Positions 20,706 through 22,121 of a DNA stretch of 22,121 nucleotides are shown piece by piece. Under the pieces are notes generated by a model. That model worked only from the letters and a program-made list of their open reading frames with translations. It searched no databases and was not told where the DNA came from. The position numbers were made by a program, and so were the translations under genes. Numbering within the stretch: the first letter of the stretch is position 1; every line of letters begins with the position of its first letter. Source of the DNA: Armadillidium nasatum (lineage: Eukaryota > Arthropoda > Malacostraca > Isopoda > Armadillidiidae); assembly GCA_009176605.1 (NCBI GenBank), contig SEYY01008527.1:1-22121 (forward strand), read 5' to 3'.

Positions 20706-22121
20706 TTACTCAGCCGTATAGTAGCGTTTTCTCTGATTTTGAAAGCTTCTTTTCCGACTTTTCCTTTTATATGTTGCTTCTTCAGTTTCTCGAAGCAAAC
20801 CCCAGCAGTAGTCCGCTATCATACTAGTATTCCAGCGACCCTGGTACTTCCTTTCCATTTCTTTCCCATCTTGGTGGAAGCGTTCGTCTTGCTCCTCGCT
20901 AGCAGTTCCTAGATTTTTTGGAAAGAAGCCCAAATGAGAATGAAGAAAGTGCAGCTTGAGGCTCTTCGAGCACCCCAGTTCTCTCAAATTTTGTAGCATA
21001 TCTTTGATGATTGCCTTGAAATTTGGGTCTTTATTGTTCCCAAGAAACTTACTACTTCCTTGAATGACAGCCATGCCACTTTTTCTTTAACATCCATTTT
21101 CGTTTCAAACTGTGGGTCTTCCATTAGTTTGCGAATATCAGGGCCGACAAATACTCCCTCTTTAATTTTTGCCTCGGATAATGCAGGGAATTTGTCCTTA
21201 GGTATTTGAAACATTCCCCTTCCTTAGAGAGAGCTTTCACAAACTGCTTCATTACTCCAAGTTTGATGTGAAAAGTAGGCTGTAGTACGTTCTTTGGGTC
21301 CACAAGGCTTACCTTTACGACGTTCTTTATTCCAATTTCAAACCCAGATCTCCTCGTCCACTCCTTTTGTAACCAATGCTGGTATCTGTTTAGACTGTCC
21401 CACACACACAAGAATCAAGGGTATTTTGTGTACCCTCCTTGCTGTCCTAGAAGCATGGAAAGCACTTTCAAATCTCCACATATAGTCCACTCATTGTCCT
21501 TGTATTTTAACTTCGACTAAATCATACTCAAATTCTCTTAGCGTTCTTTTAAATAAACGGAATGAGCAACTGGTACTGAAGCAAACTTATTGCCATTATG
21601 AAGGAGGACTCCCTTTAGACTTTTTTTGAAGACTCAATAAACAACCTCCACTCCTTTACATCATAGTTTACATTGAACATACTTAACAGCCCAGTGATAT
21701 CATTGTAGAATACTAATTCATCTTCTTTAGAAAAGTATTGAAAAAAATCTCTTTCTCTTTTTCTATACCATGAAAATAATGTACCTGGTGCTAATAAATT
21801 TTTTCCATCAACCTTGAGCCTAACAATTCGGCTGACACCTTCGGTAGATCTAAATCCCTGACAAGATCATTTAATTCTGGTTTTGTGAACAACTGAGGTT
21901 CGTTGTTATATCCAATAAACTCTTCACCAGAGCTGCTCCCTTCATAGTCAGTATCATAAAATGTCGCAATATCATCAAACGAACTTGGTGGGGTTTGTAC
22001 TGGGACGTCAGGGCCATGATCAACAGGACGCATTGCTGATGGAAGATTTGGATACGAAATTACTTTTTTGTTTTTCAAGTTATAACACTCAACATTGGTC
22101 AAGCAAAAATAACAATCATCG
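20706..22121 (-). pseudogene. Broken copy of a conserved invertebrate protein of unknown function
   Basis: Read on the minus strand across frames, this region gives a protein pattern I recognise from many arthropod and cnidarian gene lists as 'uncharacterized'. In order: DDCYFCLTNVECYN at the window edge, PNLPSAMRPVDHG, an acidic Ser-rich spacer, EPQLFTKPELNDLVRDLDLP, APGTLFSWYRKRERDFFQYF, EWRLFIESSKK, GVLLHNGNKFASVPVAHSV, CGDLKVLSMLLGQQGGYTKY, FLCVWD, VDPKNVLQPTFHIKLGVMKQ, ALSEAKIKEGVFVGPDIRKL, LHFLHSHLGFFPKNLGTASE, ERFHQDGKEMERKYQGRW, SMIADYCWGLLRET and a basic end with a stop at 20706-20708. The 5' end lies outside the window. In-frame stops are TAA 21540-21538, TAG 21519-21517 and TGA 21417-21415; the last replaces the first Cys of a CxxC motif. 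Frameshifts lie near 21795, 21628 (both in A runs), 21197 and 21060. The function is not known to me. The Asp-rich 'GDLKVL' followed by a CxxC could suggest a transposase-like fold, but that is speculation. Confidence 0.8.

Overview
The window looks like a piece of a repeat-rich arthropod nuclear genome, most likely a crustacean and possibly a decapod. The DNA is AT-rich and packed with long (ATT)n, (TA)n and (GA)n microsatellites. Its degenerate non-LTR retrotransposons have the protein signatures I associate with decapod genomes. There are spliced exons with GT-AG borders, and no operons, ribosome binding sites or other prokaryotic signals. The organism assignment is inference; the exons and repeats are read from the sequence.

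Most of the window appears to be the intron space of one host gene on the minus strand. Four exons at 19964-19703, 9489-9389, 7125-7015 and 4390-4254 join with matching codon phases at all three junctions. They encode about 204 residues that I recognise as the N-terminal part of a glycosyltransferase family 92 (GT92/DUF23) protein. The 5' exon(s) and the rest of the catalytic domain are not visible here and should lie outside the window on either side.

The introns hold the mobile elements. Positions 1-2290 are a decayed Jockey-type LINE (plus strand) ending in (TA)n. Positions 3702-3902 are the 3' end of a CR1/L2-like LINE with an (ATT)n tail. Positions 5518-6480 are a non-autonomous DNA transposon with about 100-bp inverted repeats bounded by TTAA. 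Positions 7283-8843 are a mosaic of a tRNA-like SINE, a 5S rRNA relic, an RTE-like LINE fragment and a second Jockey-type 3' end with (TA)n. Positions 11.6-14.3 kb are a Tc1-like transposase pseudogene cut in two by a CR1/L2-like LINE whose reverse transcriptase frame is still open. Positions 14.79-19.4 kb are a longer, broken LINE of related type on the minus strand, with endonuclease and reverse transcriptase, and an extremely (ATT)n-rich 3' region.

The right end (22121-20706, minus strand) is a broken copy of a conserved but functionally unassigned protein that I have seen recurrently in invertebrate genomes. It carries three in-frame stops and several frameshifts.

The most interesting points are: (i) the phase-consistent GT92 exons, one of which has a 3' splice site made of (AAT)n repeat rather than a pyrimidine tract; (ii) a short hairpin near the 3' end of four LINE copies whose stem changes sequence while keeping its pairing; (iii) the direct link between LINE 3' ends and the long microsatellites; and (iv) the unassigned protein family at the right edge.
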